A DNA stretch of 64,000 nucleotides from Mucilaginibacter sp. SJ (lineage in GTDB: Bacteria; Bacteroidota; Bacteroidia; Sphingobacteriales; Sphingobacteriaceae): the NCBI RefSeq assembly GCF_028993635.1, contig NZ_CP118631.1:3844001-3908000 (forward strand), given 5' to 3'. Position numbers and translations under genes: made by a program. The notes beneath the pieces were generated by a model that was not told where the DNA came from, ran no database searches, and saw only the letters and a list, made by a program, of their open reading frames with translations. Every line of letters begins with the position of its first letter. Position 1 is the first letter of the stretch. This document shows, one piece after another, positions 1 through 7,897 of the stretch.

Positions 1-124
1 ATTTGTGTGATAAAGTAATTAAGCAGGATAAAAATAATATTTTATTTCAGAATCAGCTGGAAATAAGATGGAGCGAATTTTGTTCGCTGGTATAAATTAA
101 GCATATTAACAAATAAAACCAATT

Positions 125-502
125 ATGAAGCAACTGATTTATGGGATATTGATAAGCTTGCTGTTTGTGTCCTGCTCAAAAAAGAGCACAGATCAACCAC
201 CGCAGCCCCACACTATAAAAGTTACGGTAAGCGGAGCAGATGCCTTTAATGTTTCATTATCCGAATATAAAACAACGGATAGCAGCCCTAAAATAGTTGA
301 TGCGAAAGCTATTACAAAAGGATCATCATACAGCTATACAGCTACATTGAATCAAAGCGACCAGGTAACCCTGGTTGTTGCATCAGACGTTAGCAATACC
401 GTAACCTACAGAATTTATGACAATGATAAAATAGTTGTACAGGATACCGACAGGGAAGTGTTGACGCATGGCTCGGTTACCGTTACCTATAATGTCCCTT
501 AA
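125..502 (+). CDS. Small hypothetical lipoprotein
   Basis: A 125-residue protein starting with a lysine, a short hydrophobic stretch and a lipobox-like LFVSC ending at Cys17, so it is probably a lipoprotein anchored after signal peptidase II cleavage. The mature part is Thr/Ser/Val-rich and looks beta-stranded, ending in a VTVTYNVP strand, reminiscent of small Ig-like or FG-like folds in Bacteroidota lipoproteins. I recognise no specific family. It ends seven bases before the convergent gldH stop, so the two genes nearly share their 3' ends. The ATG sits about 13 bases after an A-rich stretch with no clear Shine-Dalgarno, which is usual in this phylum. Confidence 0.7.
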   Translation: MKQLIYGILISLLFVSCSKKSTDQPPQPHTIKVTVSGADAFNVSLSEYKTTDSSPKIVDAKAITKGSSYSYTATLNQSDQVTLVVASDVSNTVTYRIYDNDKIVVQDTDREVLTHGSVTVTYNVP

Positions 503-508
503 CATAAA

Positions 509-991
509 TTATTGGGCTTTCTCTATCCTTAACCCCACATCGCTGATTTCATGAAGGGGGTTATCACGCATGTTTTGTTCTATCCGAAAACGGTAAACGC
601 CTTTTGTGGGGAAATGATAATCTTTACGCAAAAGCACCTGGTAGCTGTACAGGTTACCTGATCCCTTGCCCAGCCATTCGCCATCGGGATTGGCCAGCTT
701 TACTTCAAAACGCGTAGTATGCGTTTTTTTATCGGGCGAGATTTGATTAACCAATACAAATATGTTGGAATATTTATAGTTGCCCGTAACCCGTAAATTG
801 AGATATTGATTATAGGCAACTTTTTCATCATCAACTTTAACATCAAAGTTTACGTGGTTAACGTACGACCAGTTATGATCGGCGATTTCGGTGTTGGTAT
901 CAATGATACTGTTAGGATCGATACAGGAACCGGCAAACATGGTTACCAATAACAATGCTGCCGGGTAAATGATATTTAAAGCCCGTTTCAT
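509..991 (-). CDS. gldH: Gliding motility lipoprotein GldH
   Basis: This 160-residue protein has a signal peptide with lipobox FAGSC (Cys23) and the GldH-type body: an N-terminal NWSYVNHVNFDV segment, a strand-rich core, and a C-terminal FRIEQNMRDNPL...DVGLRIE segment. GldH is a lipoprotein of the Bacteroidota gliding/type IX secretion apparatus, though its biochemical role is unresolved. It is the last gene of holB-ricT-gldH; its ATG overlaps the ricT stop by 4 nt (988-991), indicating translational coupling. The same neighbourhood (PSP1 protein beside gldH) is common in Bacteroidota as I recall it, which supports the call. Confidence 0.88.
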   Translation of the reverse strand: MKRALNIIYPAALLLVTMFAGSCIDPNSIIDTNTEIADHNWSYVNHVNFDVKVDDEKVAYNQYLNLRVTGNYKYSNIFVLVNQISPDKKTHTTRFEVKLANPDGEWLGKGSGNLYSYQVLLRKDYHFPTKGVYRFRIEQNMRDNPLHEISDVGLRIEKAQ

Positions 992-2481
992 TCAGGTTTT
1001 GCCTGTTGATTATTGTTGTTATTATTCCGGTTTGGGCGGTTTGGCCTGCGACGCCTGTTGTTATTACCGCTTCCTTCACCCTGTGGTTTTCCTTCGCCTT
1101 GTGGCCTCGGTTCACCCTGTGGTCTCGGTTCTCTCTGAGGTTTGGCTTCGCCTTGAGGCCGGCCCTCTCCCTGCGGTCTGTTTTGCTGCGGAGGTTTGTT
1201 ACCCTGCGGCCTGTTGTTATTTTGCGGCTGCCGGTTTCCTTCAGGACGAGGCTGCTGGGCCGGTTTTTCCTGCGAATTACCCGATCCCTGCTGAGGCTGC
1301 TGATTAGCCGGTTTGCCCTCGGCTTGCGCCTGGCTTCCGGGTTTCTGGTTTTTATTGCGGTTTTTGTTCTTCTTTTTATTGTTGTTGCGTCGTTCGTCGA
1401 GGCGGGTAAGACTATCCTGGCCAACCACGTTTTCGTAATCGAGCGTTTTTGCCGCAGGTGTTTCAACTTCAACAATTTCACCGAGGTCTTCTGGGATCAC
1501 ACCATCTTTATTCTGCTGCTGAATCTCTTTAACCTTTTTTATTGGCAACGGTACCCATGATTCTTCTCCCGGGTAGCTAAACCACATTATTTTTTTAAAG
1601 ATGTCGGTTTTCTGCAGGCGGGCATCCCCTTTTTGGGTTTTAAGGGTGTTTACATTATCAGGGATGTATTTTAAGGCATCCATGTAAGTATCCAGCTCGT
1701 AGTTGAGGCAGCATTTCAGCTTGCCACACTGGCCTGCCAGTTTTAGCGTATTTAACGACAGGTTTTGATAGCGGGCTGCCGAAGTAGATACCGTTTTAAA
1801 ATCGGTAAGCCAGGTTGAGCAGCAAAGCTCCCGGCCGCATGAACCTATGCCGCCTAAACGGCTTGCTTCCTGCCTCATACCAATCTGCCTCATCTCGATA
1901 CGGATGCGGAAAGTTTCGGCCATTTTCTTGATCAGTTCCCTGAAATCAACGCGGCCTTCGGCCGTATAATAAAATGTAGCCTTGGTTTTATCGCCCTGGT
2001 AATCCACATCGCTCAGCTTCATGCTCAGGTTAAGGTCAAGCGCCAGCTTGCGCGATTTATGCATGGTTTCCCATTCCATATCTTTGGCGGCTTTCCATTT
2101 GTCAACATCGGCAACGGTAGCTTTACGGTAGATCTTTTTTACAACATCGGCTTCTTTTACATGGCGTTTTACCATCTGCATGCGCACCAGTTCGCCGGTA
2201 AGCGAAACATGGCCAATATCATAGCCACCAGTGGTTGCTTCAACGGCCACCAGTTCGCCGGCTTCGAGGTAAATATTATCGTTGTTTAAATAAAACTCCT
2301 TGCGCGAGCCTTTAAACTTAACTTCAATAACCTGGAACGGCTTATAGTTAGTAGGCATGTCCATGTGGGCAAGCCAATCGTAAACATCTAATTTGCTGCA
2401 ACCATTAGTAAGGCAACTGCCGTTACTTTTGCAGCCCGCAGGCGAACATCCGCCACCTGTTGAGCAACTTCCACATCCCAT
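988..2481 (-). CDS. ricT: PSP1/RicT-family protein with long Q/N/P/R-rich tail
   Basis: This 497-residue protein carries the PSP1 C-terminal domain (roughly residues 60-320) of the RicT/YaaT family, with characteristic cysteines in GRELCCSTW and GKLKCCLNYE. In Bacillus, RicT is part of an Fe-S-containing Y-complex that affects RNase Y processing; the Bacteroidota role is not established. The first 30 residues form a Cys/Gly-rich segment (MGCGSCSTGGGC, SNGSCLTNGC) that could bind metal or a cluster. From about residue 375 to the end the protein becomes low complexity: basic KKKNKNRNK, then repeated RPQGE/KPQGE units, then RRRRPNRPNRNNNNNN. Such a tail is likely disordered and could bind RNA (inference). 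It lies 2 nt downstream of holB and overlaps gldH. Confidence 0.85.
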   Translation of the reverse strand: MGCGSCSTGGGCSPAGCKSNGSCLTNGCSKLDVYDWLAHMDMPTNYKPFQVIEVKFKGSRKEFYLNNDNIYLEAGELVAVEATTGGYDIGHVSLTGELVRMQMVKRHVKEADVVKKIYRKATVADVDKWKAAKDMEWETMHKSRKLALDLNLSMKLSDVDYQGDKTKATFYYTAEGRVDFRELIKKMAETFRIRIEMRQIGMRQEASRLGGIGSCGRELCCSTWLTDFKTVSTSAARYQNLSLNTLKLAGQCGKLKCCLNYELDTYMDALKYIPDNVNTLKTQKGDARLQKTDIFKKIMWFSYPGEESWVPLPIKKVKEIQQQNKDGVIPEDLGEIVEVETPAAKTLDYENVVGQDSLTRLDERRNNNKKKNKNRNKNQKPGSQAQAEGKPANQQPQQGSGNSQEKPAQQPRPEGNRQPQNNNRPQGNKPPQQNRPQGEGRPQGEAKPQREPRPQGEPRPQGEGKPQGEGSGNNNRRRRPNRPNRNNNNNNQQAKPE

Positions 2482-2483
2482 AA

Positions 2484-3629
2484 TTAACTTGGCATATATT
2501 GATTCCCCGCAGGGACATTTTTATTTATTAGTATTTTAATAATTTGTAAAGATACATCTAAAAATAAGATTTTGGGGTTAGCGTTGCGCTCCACATGATA
2601 ATGCGCCTTTTCCAGCTCATCAATAATCATTTGCGATTTGCCTATATTCAATACACCGCTCATTTTTTGAGCCGTGTCCAGTTCCTTTGCCGGTAAATGT
2701 ACCAGGCTACCCGCTCCGGCAATGAGTAAACAGCACTCGCGGATGAAGCTGGTACCGTAACGCAAAAAGTTTTTTTGGTTTTCGCGCCCCATTTTGGCAA
2801 ACTGCTCCACAAAAGCCATCACCTCTATGCCTTTATTGCCAAAGCAATAGCGCAGCCATTGTACAAACAGCTCGTGATAGCTTTTGTTATCCTGTTGCAG
2901 CATGGCCAGTGCTTCGGTCATGTTGCCATTGCTCAGGTAGGCAATTTCGGCAGCGGCTTCTTCGGTTTGGTGATGGGTGCTTATTAAATGTGCCTTAATT
3001 TCATCATACTCCAAAGCTGGTATTTTAACCAGCTGCGTACGCGATAATATGGTGTTCAGGATCTGATCCTGGTTTTGGGCAACTAACAAAAACAGTGTAT
3101 TAGGCTGCGGTTCTTCAATAATTTTAAGCAGAGCATTCCCCTCTTTGTCGAGGTATTCGGGCAGCCAGAGGATCAGGATCTTATACTCCGATTCAAAAGG
3201 CTTAAAGCTTAGTTTTTTAATGATCTGGTGACATTCGGCAATATTGATATTGGCCTGTTTGTTTTCGGCATCCAGGTATCCGCGCCATATGTCCAGGCTT
3301 AAATATGGGTTAGCCGTTAAAGCGCCGCGCCATTGCTCAATAAAAGTAAGCGCTGTATCATCTTTATGTTTTGCAAAGAAAGGGTAAGAAAAATGCAGGT
3401 CGGGGTGCATCAGTTTCTGGTACTTCCGGCAGGAAGAGCATACCCCACATGAGTCACCGGGCTGCTTGTCTTCGCAGGATAGGTACTGCGCATAGGCAAC
3501 AGCAAGCGCCAGGCTGCCCGATCCTTCGGGGCCTAAAAATAATTGCGCATGGCTTACCCGGTTCTCACTCACCGTGTTAAGCAATCGTTGCTTTGTTGCT
3601 TCCTGTCCTACTATTTCTTTAAACTGCAT
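2484..3629 (-). CDS. holB: DNA polymerase III delta' subunit
   Basis: Clamp-loader delta' subunit, 381 residues from the preferred ATG at 3629; an in-frame TTG at 3638 would add three residues. Visible features are the degenerate P-loop LGPEGSGSLALA, the zinc-module cysteines in CEDKQPGDSCGVCSSC, the EEPQPNTLFLL Walker B region and the LSRTQ sensor-like motif, in the usual order of the delta'/DnaX AAA+ fold. Delta' helps open and load the beta sliding clamp at primed sites. It heads the operon with ricT 2 nt downstream, matching a conserved holB-ricT association. The intergenic stretch upstream toward ruvX holds a long inverted repeat. Confidence 0.9.
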   Translation of the reverse strand: MQFKEIVGQEATKQRLLNTVSENRVSHAQLFLGPEGSGSLALAVAYAQYLSCEDKQPGDSCGVCSSCRKYQKLMHPDLHFSYPFFAKHKDDTALTFIEQWRGALTANPYLSLDIWRGYLDAENKQANINIAECHQIIKKLSFKPFESEYKILILWLPEYLDKEGNALLKIIEEPQPNTLFLLVAQNQDQILNTILSRTQLVKIPALEYDEIKAHLISTHHQTEEAAAEIAYLSNGNMTEALAMLQQDNKSYHELFVQWLRYCFGNKGIEVMAFVEQFAKMGRENQKNFLRYGTSFIRECCLLIAGAGSLVHLPAKELDTAQKMSGVLNIGKSQMIIDELEKAHYHVERNANPKILFLDVSLQIIKILINKNVPAGNQYMPS

Positions 3630-3655
3630 TTGGTGCAAAATAGTAATTTGATTTT

Positions 3656-3829
3656 AGATGTGAGATATGAGATGTGAGATTTGAGACAGAATGGCATAGC
3701 AGAGCGTCCTTACTTGATGGAAAGCAGGGAGTGACAACCATCATATTAAAAAAATCTCACATCTCATATCTCACATCTCATATCTTTACCAAATGAAATC
3801 TCATGTCTCACATCTCATACCTCATATCT
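3656..3829. repeat. Long inverted repeat built of TGAGAT-type words
   Basis: The arm 3656-3681 is perfectly complementary to 3753-3778 (26 bp), separated by 71 nt. Both arms are made of reiterated GAGATATGAGATGT-like words, and a further diverged copy of the right arm follows at 3795-3829. The element fills the gap between the divergent holB and ruvX genes and reaches the ruvX start region, so it would be transcribed in the leader of one or both genes. One of six such hairpin loci in the window. Confidence 0.85.
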
Positions 3830-3832
3830 AAC

Positions 3833-4243
3833 ATGAGAGTAATGGCATTTGATTATGGAACCAAGCGCATCGGCATTGCGGTTACCGACCCTTTGCAGAT
3901 CATCGCGACGGGCCTTGATAACATCCACCCCAATAATATCATCGAGTTTTTAAAAAAATATCTGCAAACAGAACAAGTGGAGCGATTTATTGTAGGCGAA
4001 CCGAAGCAGATGGATAATACCCCTTCGCAATCGGCCATTCATGTAAAAGGTTTTGTAAACCTGTTAAAGAAAACATTCCCCGAAATCCCTATCGAAATGG
4101 TTGATGAACGCTTTACCTCAAAAATGGCTTCAGCAACTATCGCTCAGAGTGGGATGAATAAAAAGAACCGGCAAAATAAGGAGCTGGTGGATACGATATC
4201 GGCGGTGATTTTACTGCAGAGTTGGATGGGGACGAGATTCTGA
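3833..4243 (+). CDS. ruvX: Putative pre-16S rRNA nuclease / Holliday junction resolvase (YqgF/RuvX)
   Basis: A 136-residue RNase H-fold nuclease of the YqgF family: the first acidic site in MAFDYGTKRIGIAVTD, the GEP motif followed by a serine/hydroxyl-rich stretch, VDERFTS, and the C-terminal DTISAVILLQ with the last Asp. Length fits the family (about 135-150). In E. coli YqgF matures the 5' end of 16S rRNA; it is also annotated as a putative resolvase. An upstream in-frame ATG at 3803 lies inside the repeat array and would add residues unlike the family (MSHISYLISN), so I chose 3833. Transcribed divergently from holB. Confidence 0.9.
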   Translation: MRVMAFDYGTKRIGIAVTDPLQIIATGLDNIHPNNIIEFLKKYLQTEQVERFIVGEPKQMDNTPSQSAIHVKGFVNLLKKTFPEIPIEMVDERFTSKMASATIAQSGMNKKNRQNKELVDTISAVILLQSWMGTRF

Positions 4244-4443
4244 ATGGTGTTTGAAATTATTATCCAAAACGGCTTTTGTGATGCGGATGATCATTTTCTC
4301 CATCCGGGGAAAATGGTATCAGATAAACTTAGAAGCGGTTTAAAACAAACAACCACATCATTTTGAGTTTAAAAACCCAGCGGATTTTTAAGGGGAAATG
4401 GCGTTATTGATTATTAAGTGTTTTTTTTAAATCTATTTTGTGA

Positions 4444-4555
4444 TATGGGCGTTGCCTGCGGCCCGGGCTATCCGCTGCAAGTCCTCGCCTTTCCTGCCCG
4501 CAACCCATCCCGCGCTGTGGGCTTTACGCTACTATCCCTAACGCGGCCCCGCGCA
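4444..4555 (+). repeat. Dispersed GC-rich intergenic element, copy 1 (divergent middle)
   Basis: The 490-bp gap 4244-4732 has no convincing ORF but contains this GC-rich block in an AT-rich setting. It begins TATGGGCGTTGCCTGCGGCC and ends with TAACGCGGCCCCGCGCA. The same 5' block and a similar 3' block recur at 14173-14270 (same strand) and 60870-60967 (opposite strand). The middle of this copy differs from the other two. Boundaries are where similarity is visible by eye. Confidence 0.75.
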
Positions 4556-4720
4556 ACACCCTAAAACATAGCTTACACGTCATTACATTTTTTTTAGGAT
4601 TTCCCTGATGGTTTCTCGCAGTAACTCTTTTTTATTAGTATTAAGATGAGTTTTTTTTATTGTAAGGATTTGTTAATCAGTTAGAAAAACGCATTTAAGC
4701 ACCATTAAAAATAAAATTCG

Positions 4721-4728
4721 TAGTTTTG
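4721..4728 (+). promoter_or_regulatory. Putative -7 box (TAGTTTTG) with near-leaderless start
   Basis: The octamer matches the Bacteroidota -7 consensus TAnnTTTG and ends only 4 bases before the ATG at 4733. If used, transcription would begin at or very near the start codon. No good TTTG -33 box is seen at the ideal spacing, so confidence is limited. Confidence 0.35.
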
Positions 4729-4732
4729 CAGG

Positions 4733-5371
4733 ATGGATATTCTCCCTAATGCCTTACTGGCTTACTTAGATGACCATTGCGACCCGGAGCCGGAGGTGCT
4801 TAAAAAGCTCAACCGCGAAACGCATATCAAGGTGTTAAAACCTAACATGCTATCGGGGCATTACCAGGGCAGGCTGCTTAGTTTTTTAAGCAAAATGGTG
4901 CAGCCTAAGCGCATCCTGGAGATAGGTACCTATACAGGCTACTCGGCTATTTGCCTGGCCGAAGGTTTGGCCGACGACGGCACCCTCCACACCATCGAAG
5001 TTAACCGCGAAATGGAGGAGATCATCACTTCACATCTTAAACTAACAAATGTTGAAAACAAAATAAAGCTGCATTTTGGGCAGGCAGAGGCCATTATTGC
5101 TGATTTACAGGAAGATGTTTTTGATTTGGTGTTTATAGATGCCGATAAAAAGAATAATTATACTTACTTTCAATTAGTTTTTGACAAAGTCAGATCCGGA
5201 GGATTAATAATAATTGATAACGTTTTGTGGAAAGGAAAGGTGTACGGCACCGAAAAAGATGCCGATACTGAAGGAATCCGCAAACTAAATGACCAGATAG
5301 CTGTTGATAGCAGGATAGAAAAATTGATCCTGCCGGTACGCGACGGGCTGCTGGTTATCAGAAAAAAATAA
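4733..5371 (+). CDS. Class I SAM-dependent O-methyltransferase (CCoAOMT-like)
   Basis: A 212-residue O-methyltransferase of the caffeoyl-CoA/catechol type. Motif I is ILEIGTYTGYSA at residues 61-72 for SAM binding; the metal-binding Asp motif is FIDADKKNN around residues 135-142; and IIIDNVLWKGKV supplies the second metal-ligand Asp and Asn. Length is typical of bacterial members (about 210-220). The natural substrate cannot be read from sequence; small catechols are usual for the family. The next gene starts only 3 bases after this stop, suggesting co-transcription with the GH73 gene, without an obvious functional link. Confidence 0.85.
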   Translation: MDILPNALLAYLDDHCDPEPEVLKKLNRETHIKVLKPNMLSGHYQGRLLSFLSKMVQPKRILEIGTYTGYSAICLAEGLADDGTLHTIEVNREMEEIITSHLKLTNVENKIKLHFGQAEAIIADLQEDVFDLVFIDADKKNNYTYFQLVFDKVRSGGLIIIDNVLWKGKVYGTEKDADTEGIRKLNDQIAVDSRIEKLILPVRDGLLVIRKK

Positions 5372-5374
5372 ATT

Positions 5375-5917
5375 ATGAAGAAAATCTTACTGATTACAAC
5401 ACTGTTGATTTCAACATTAGCTGCTTCAGCACAGAAAAATACCTCACAATCTTACATTGAAAAGTTCAAAGATGATGCCATTAAGATCATGCACGAAACC
5501 GGGATCCCGGCAAGCATCGTTTTAGGTGTAGCCATGCATGAATCGGGCTGCGGCAACAGCACCATAGCACAAAACCTTAATAATCAGTTTGGAGTAAAAG
5601 GTTACAATACCGTAGTTTATACCAAGCACAACAAAAAAGTTCGCACCTCTTATAAAAGATACGATTCGGTTTTTGATTCGTTCCAGGACTTTGCACGTAT
5701 CATGACCGAGCGCAAGCAGTTTAGCCACCTGGCCGACGCGCTTACCCATTATGATTATAAAGGATGGGCAAAAGGTATTCAGCGTGCCGGTTATGCCGGT
5801 AGCCGCAAATGGGCATCGCAGGTTTTAGGTATCATTAACAGGTATAACCTCAATGACCTGGATGAAAATCCGGCAAACCAAACGCAATTGGCCGACGCAA
5901 CAACTAAACAGCAATAA
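5375..5917 (+). CDS. Secreted GH73 N-acetylglucosaminidase
   Basis: A 180-residue exported protein: signal peptide of about 20 residues ending ASAQ, then a single glucosaminidase (GH73/LYZ2) domain. The region PASIVLGVAMHESGCGNS contains the likely catalytic Glu56, followed by NNQFGVKG and the C-terminal GWAKGIQRAGYAGSRKWA typical of FlgJ/Auto-like hydrolases. Predicted to cleave the glycan strands of peptidoglycan in the periplasm. It is followed 62 bp later by a paralogue with a LysM domain; the pair may be a tandem duplication. Confidence 0.87.
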   Translation: MKKILLITTLLISTLAASAQKNTSQSYIEKFKDDAIKIMHETGIPASIVLGVAMHESGCGNSTIAQNLNNQFGVKGYNTVVYTKHNKKVRTSYKRYDSVFDSFQDFARIMTERKQFSHLADALTHYDYKGWAKGIQRAGYAGSRKWASQVLGIINRYNLNDLDENPANQTQLADATTKQQ

Positions 5918-5979
5918 TTACGTTTATAAAATCTTAATTTGGCCCCTGGTTATATGCCACATAATAAGATTTAAGCCTC

Positions 5980-6816
5980 ATGCGAAAAATTATATACCTG
6001 TTCATTGCTGTAGTCTGCTTTAGTTCATGCTCTGCCCGCAAAAAAACCACGACAGTATCAAACCGCGATGCCAAACGCAATAACAGTAATATCCAAAAGG
6101 CCAATAAGGATGCTATTGCCAATTACCGGTCGTATAATTCGTTAGAATATATTGACCGTTTTAAGTCCATCGCCATCCAGGAAATGAACCAGTATGGTAT
6201 CCCGGCCAGTATCACCCTGGCGCAAGGCTTGTTTGAATCGGGCGCGGGCAATAGTGACCTGGCCAAATATGCCAACAACCACTTCGGCATAAAATGTACC
6301 AGCGATTGGACCGGCAAAAGTTATTATAAGGATGACGACAACGTGAATGATTGTTTCCGCGTTTATGATAATCCGGAAGACTCCTTCCGTGACCACTCGG
6401 CGTTTTTAAAACGTAAAAATTACGCTAAACTTTTTGAGCTGGATAAGAACGATTACGAAGGCTGGGCATATGGGTTGAAAAAGGCAGGTTATGCCACCAA
6501 TCCTAAGTATCCGCAGTTGCTGATCAATATTATTGTAAAATATAACCTCGATCAGTACGACCGCCCCGAAGGCGAGATTGCTAAAATTAAACGGGAGGAC
6601 CGTGTGTTATCGCAGATCAACGACAGCATTGGCAAACCCGTTCAGGATACCCTTTCCAAAACCCCGCCAGACGATAAGATCTACACCGTAAAACAAGGCG
6701 ATACACTATACAACATATCCAAACGTTTTGGAATAACTGTTGATGACCTGAAAGCGTTAAACAGCATGAGTGACAATGGCATTAAAATTGGCCAGAAGCT
6801 TGTTGTCGTAAAATAG
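5980..6816 (+). CDS. GH73 glucosaminidase lipoprotein with C-terminal LysM
   Basis: A 278-residue paralogue of the upstream enzyme. It has a lipoprotein signal (FSSCSAR, Cys17), a short Asn/Lys-rich linker, a GH73 domain at roughly residues 55-190 with PASITLAQGLFESGAGNS carrying the likely catalytic Glu and NNHFGIKC following it, then a spacer and a LysM domain (about residues 233-277, YTVKQGDTLYNISKRFG ... IGQKLVVV). LysM binds N-acetylglucosamine-containing glycans, so this form is probably outer-membrane anchored and targeted to the sacculus. The arrangement resembles Bacteroidota glucosaminidase-LysM proteins associated with daughter-cell separation; that role is inference. Confidence 0.88.
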   Translation: MRKIIYLFIAVVCFSSCSARKKTTTVSNRDAKRNNSNIQKANKDAIANYRSYNSLEYIDRFKSIAIQEMNQYGIPASITLAQGLFESGAGNSDLAKYANNHFGIKCTSDWTGKSYYKDDDNVNDCFRVYDNPEDSFRDHSAFLKRKNYAKLFELDKNDYEGWAYGLKKAGYATNPKYPQLLINIIVKYNLDQYDRPEGEIAKIKREDRVLSQINDSIGKPVQDTLSKTPPDDKIYTVKQGDTLYNISKRFGITVDDLKALNSMSDNGIKIGQKLVVVK

Positions 6817-6817
6817 A

Positions 6818-6910
6818 GAGTCAAGACAACAAGAATCAAGAGTCAAGAGAATTTGAGATTAGTTATCACCGAATATTTATCTTGATTCTTGACTCCTGGT
6901 ATCTTGGCTC
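6818..6910. repeat. Inverted repeat built of TCAAGA words
   Basis: Arms 6818-6849 and 6879-6910 are inverted copies matching at about 25 of 32 positions, with a 29-nt AT-rich spacer. Each arm consists of reiterated TCAAGA-type words. The element starts directly behind the stop codon of the glucosaminidase gene and ends about 70 bp before the next gene, so it could act as a 3' hairpin. Confidence 0.8.
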
Positions 6911-6965
6911 TATCCTCCAAAGGTTAATTGTTGTTAAATTGTATGATCGCCCGCAGTACAACACG

Positions 6966-6973
6966 TATTTTTG
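6966..6973 (+). promoter_or_regulatory. Putative -7 box (TATTTTTG)
   Basis: It matches TAnnTTTG and lies 8 bases before the chosen ATG at 6982. A TTG at 6939-6941 is a possible -33 element with a 24-nt spacer, a little longer than ideal. Placement argues against the longer upstream start at 6928. Confidence 0.35.
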
Positions 6974-6981
6974 CCCCCGCA

Positions 6982-7752
6982 ATGAAATTGTGGATGCTCC
7001 TGATATGTTTTGTCCTGCCCGCGGCAACGGCTTTTGCCCAGCAAAAGACCGTTGATGGGGTTGTGTTTGATCAAGACAGCAAAGACCGCATAGCCAAAGT
7101 AAACGTTCAGAACATCACCACCGGCAAATCCATTTACAATACCTTTAAAGGCGAATTTAAAATAGAGGCCCAACCGGGCGATGTGCTTGTTTTTACAAAA
7201 TCAGATCATCATCCCGATACTTTAAAGGTTCAAAACACGGAATCACTGGCCATATACATGAAACGCATGGCTATCCAGCTTAAAGAAGTTATCGTGCGTG
7301 ATACCCTGCTTAACCCGCAAAAACGGCTGGCTGCAACCAAAAACGATTATACCAAAATCTTCGGCCCGCTTAATAATAAGGATCTGCTGAGCTTTGGGCC
7401 GGGTGGTGCCGGCTTAAGTATCGATGCGCTTTACAATTCATTAAGCCGCAGCGGCCGTAACGCCGCCCGCCTGCGCGAAACTATTGAAAAAGATTACCAG
7501 CAAAGTGTTATTGACTATCGTTTTAACCGAACTTATGTTGGCGCTATAACCAATTTAAAAGATCAGCAGCTTACCGATTTCATGGTGCGGTACCGCCCCG
7601 GCTATTATTTGGTGAAAACGGCAAGCGATTATGAATTTATAGCCTCCATTAAAACCAACCTCAACCGTTTTTTAAAGTATAAAAAACGACCGTATTCCCT
7701 TACGCCGCTTGTTACACCCGATGACAGCAAGAAGGAGCTTGGCCGTGAATAA
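6982..7752 (+). CDS. Exported protein with carboxypeptidase-regulatory-like domain
   Basis: A 256-residue protein with a clear signal peptide (MKLWMLLICFVLPAATAFAQ) followed by a CarboxypepD_reg-like beta-sandwich (about residues 22-100, VDGVVFDQDSKDRIAKVNV ... LAIYMKR), then an alpha-rich C-terminal region with no recognisable enzyme motif. In this phylum the domain is the N-terminal module of TonB-dependent proteins, but it also occurs, as here, in stand-alone periplasmic or outer-membrane-associated proteins of unknown role. The start was set at 6982 because the preceding in-frame ATG at 6928 adds residues that spoil the signal peptide and would lie upstream of the -7 box. Confidence 0.75.
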   Translation: MKLWMLLICFVLPAATAFAQQKTVDGVVFDQDSKDRIAKVNVQNITTGKSIYNTFKGEFKIEAQPGDVLVFTKSDHHPDTLKVQNTESLAIYMKRMAIQLKEVIVRDTLLNPQKRLAATKNDYTKIFGPLNNKDLLSFGPGGAGLSIDALYNSLSRSGRNAARLRETIEKDYQQSVIDYRFNRTYVGAITNLKDQQLTDFMVRYRPGYYLVKTASDYEFIASIKTNLNRFLKYKKRPYSLTPLVTPDDSKKELGRE

Positions 7753-7897
7753 GGCAGATAAACCTTAATACAAGGTTCATTTTAATATCTGGAAATTCCA
7801 ATATTTTTGCCTAAAAGTCGTTTGCCAGACTAAACCCTGAAGCAACATTTTTGTTTATTGTGGGTAAAAAGGAGATTTTTGCTTTAATTTGTTTACT

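Noticed and set aside
1..124. 5' end of an upstream gene in the first 124 bases
   Set aside because: No open frame or terminator that I can support; the stretch is AT-rich and probably intergenic.
969..1560. Plus-strand ORFs across the RicT tail (112 and 184 codons) and a 189-codon minus ORF at 912-1481
   Set aside because: These are shadows of the repetitive, Gln/Pro/Arg-rich RicT coding sequence; the encoded peptides are compositionally odd and have no start context.
3656..3829. CRISPR array interpretation of the TGAGAT repeats, and likewise 45785-45992
   Set aside because: Units are not separated by unique spacers of constant length, arms are inverted, and no cas gene is near.
3803..3832. 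Longer start for RuvX at 3803
   Set aside because: The ATG belongs to the repeat array; the extra residues are unlike the family, and the natural start MRVMAFDYG at 3833 follows.
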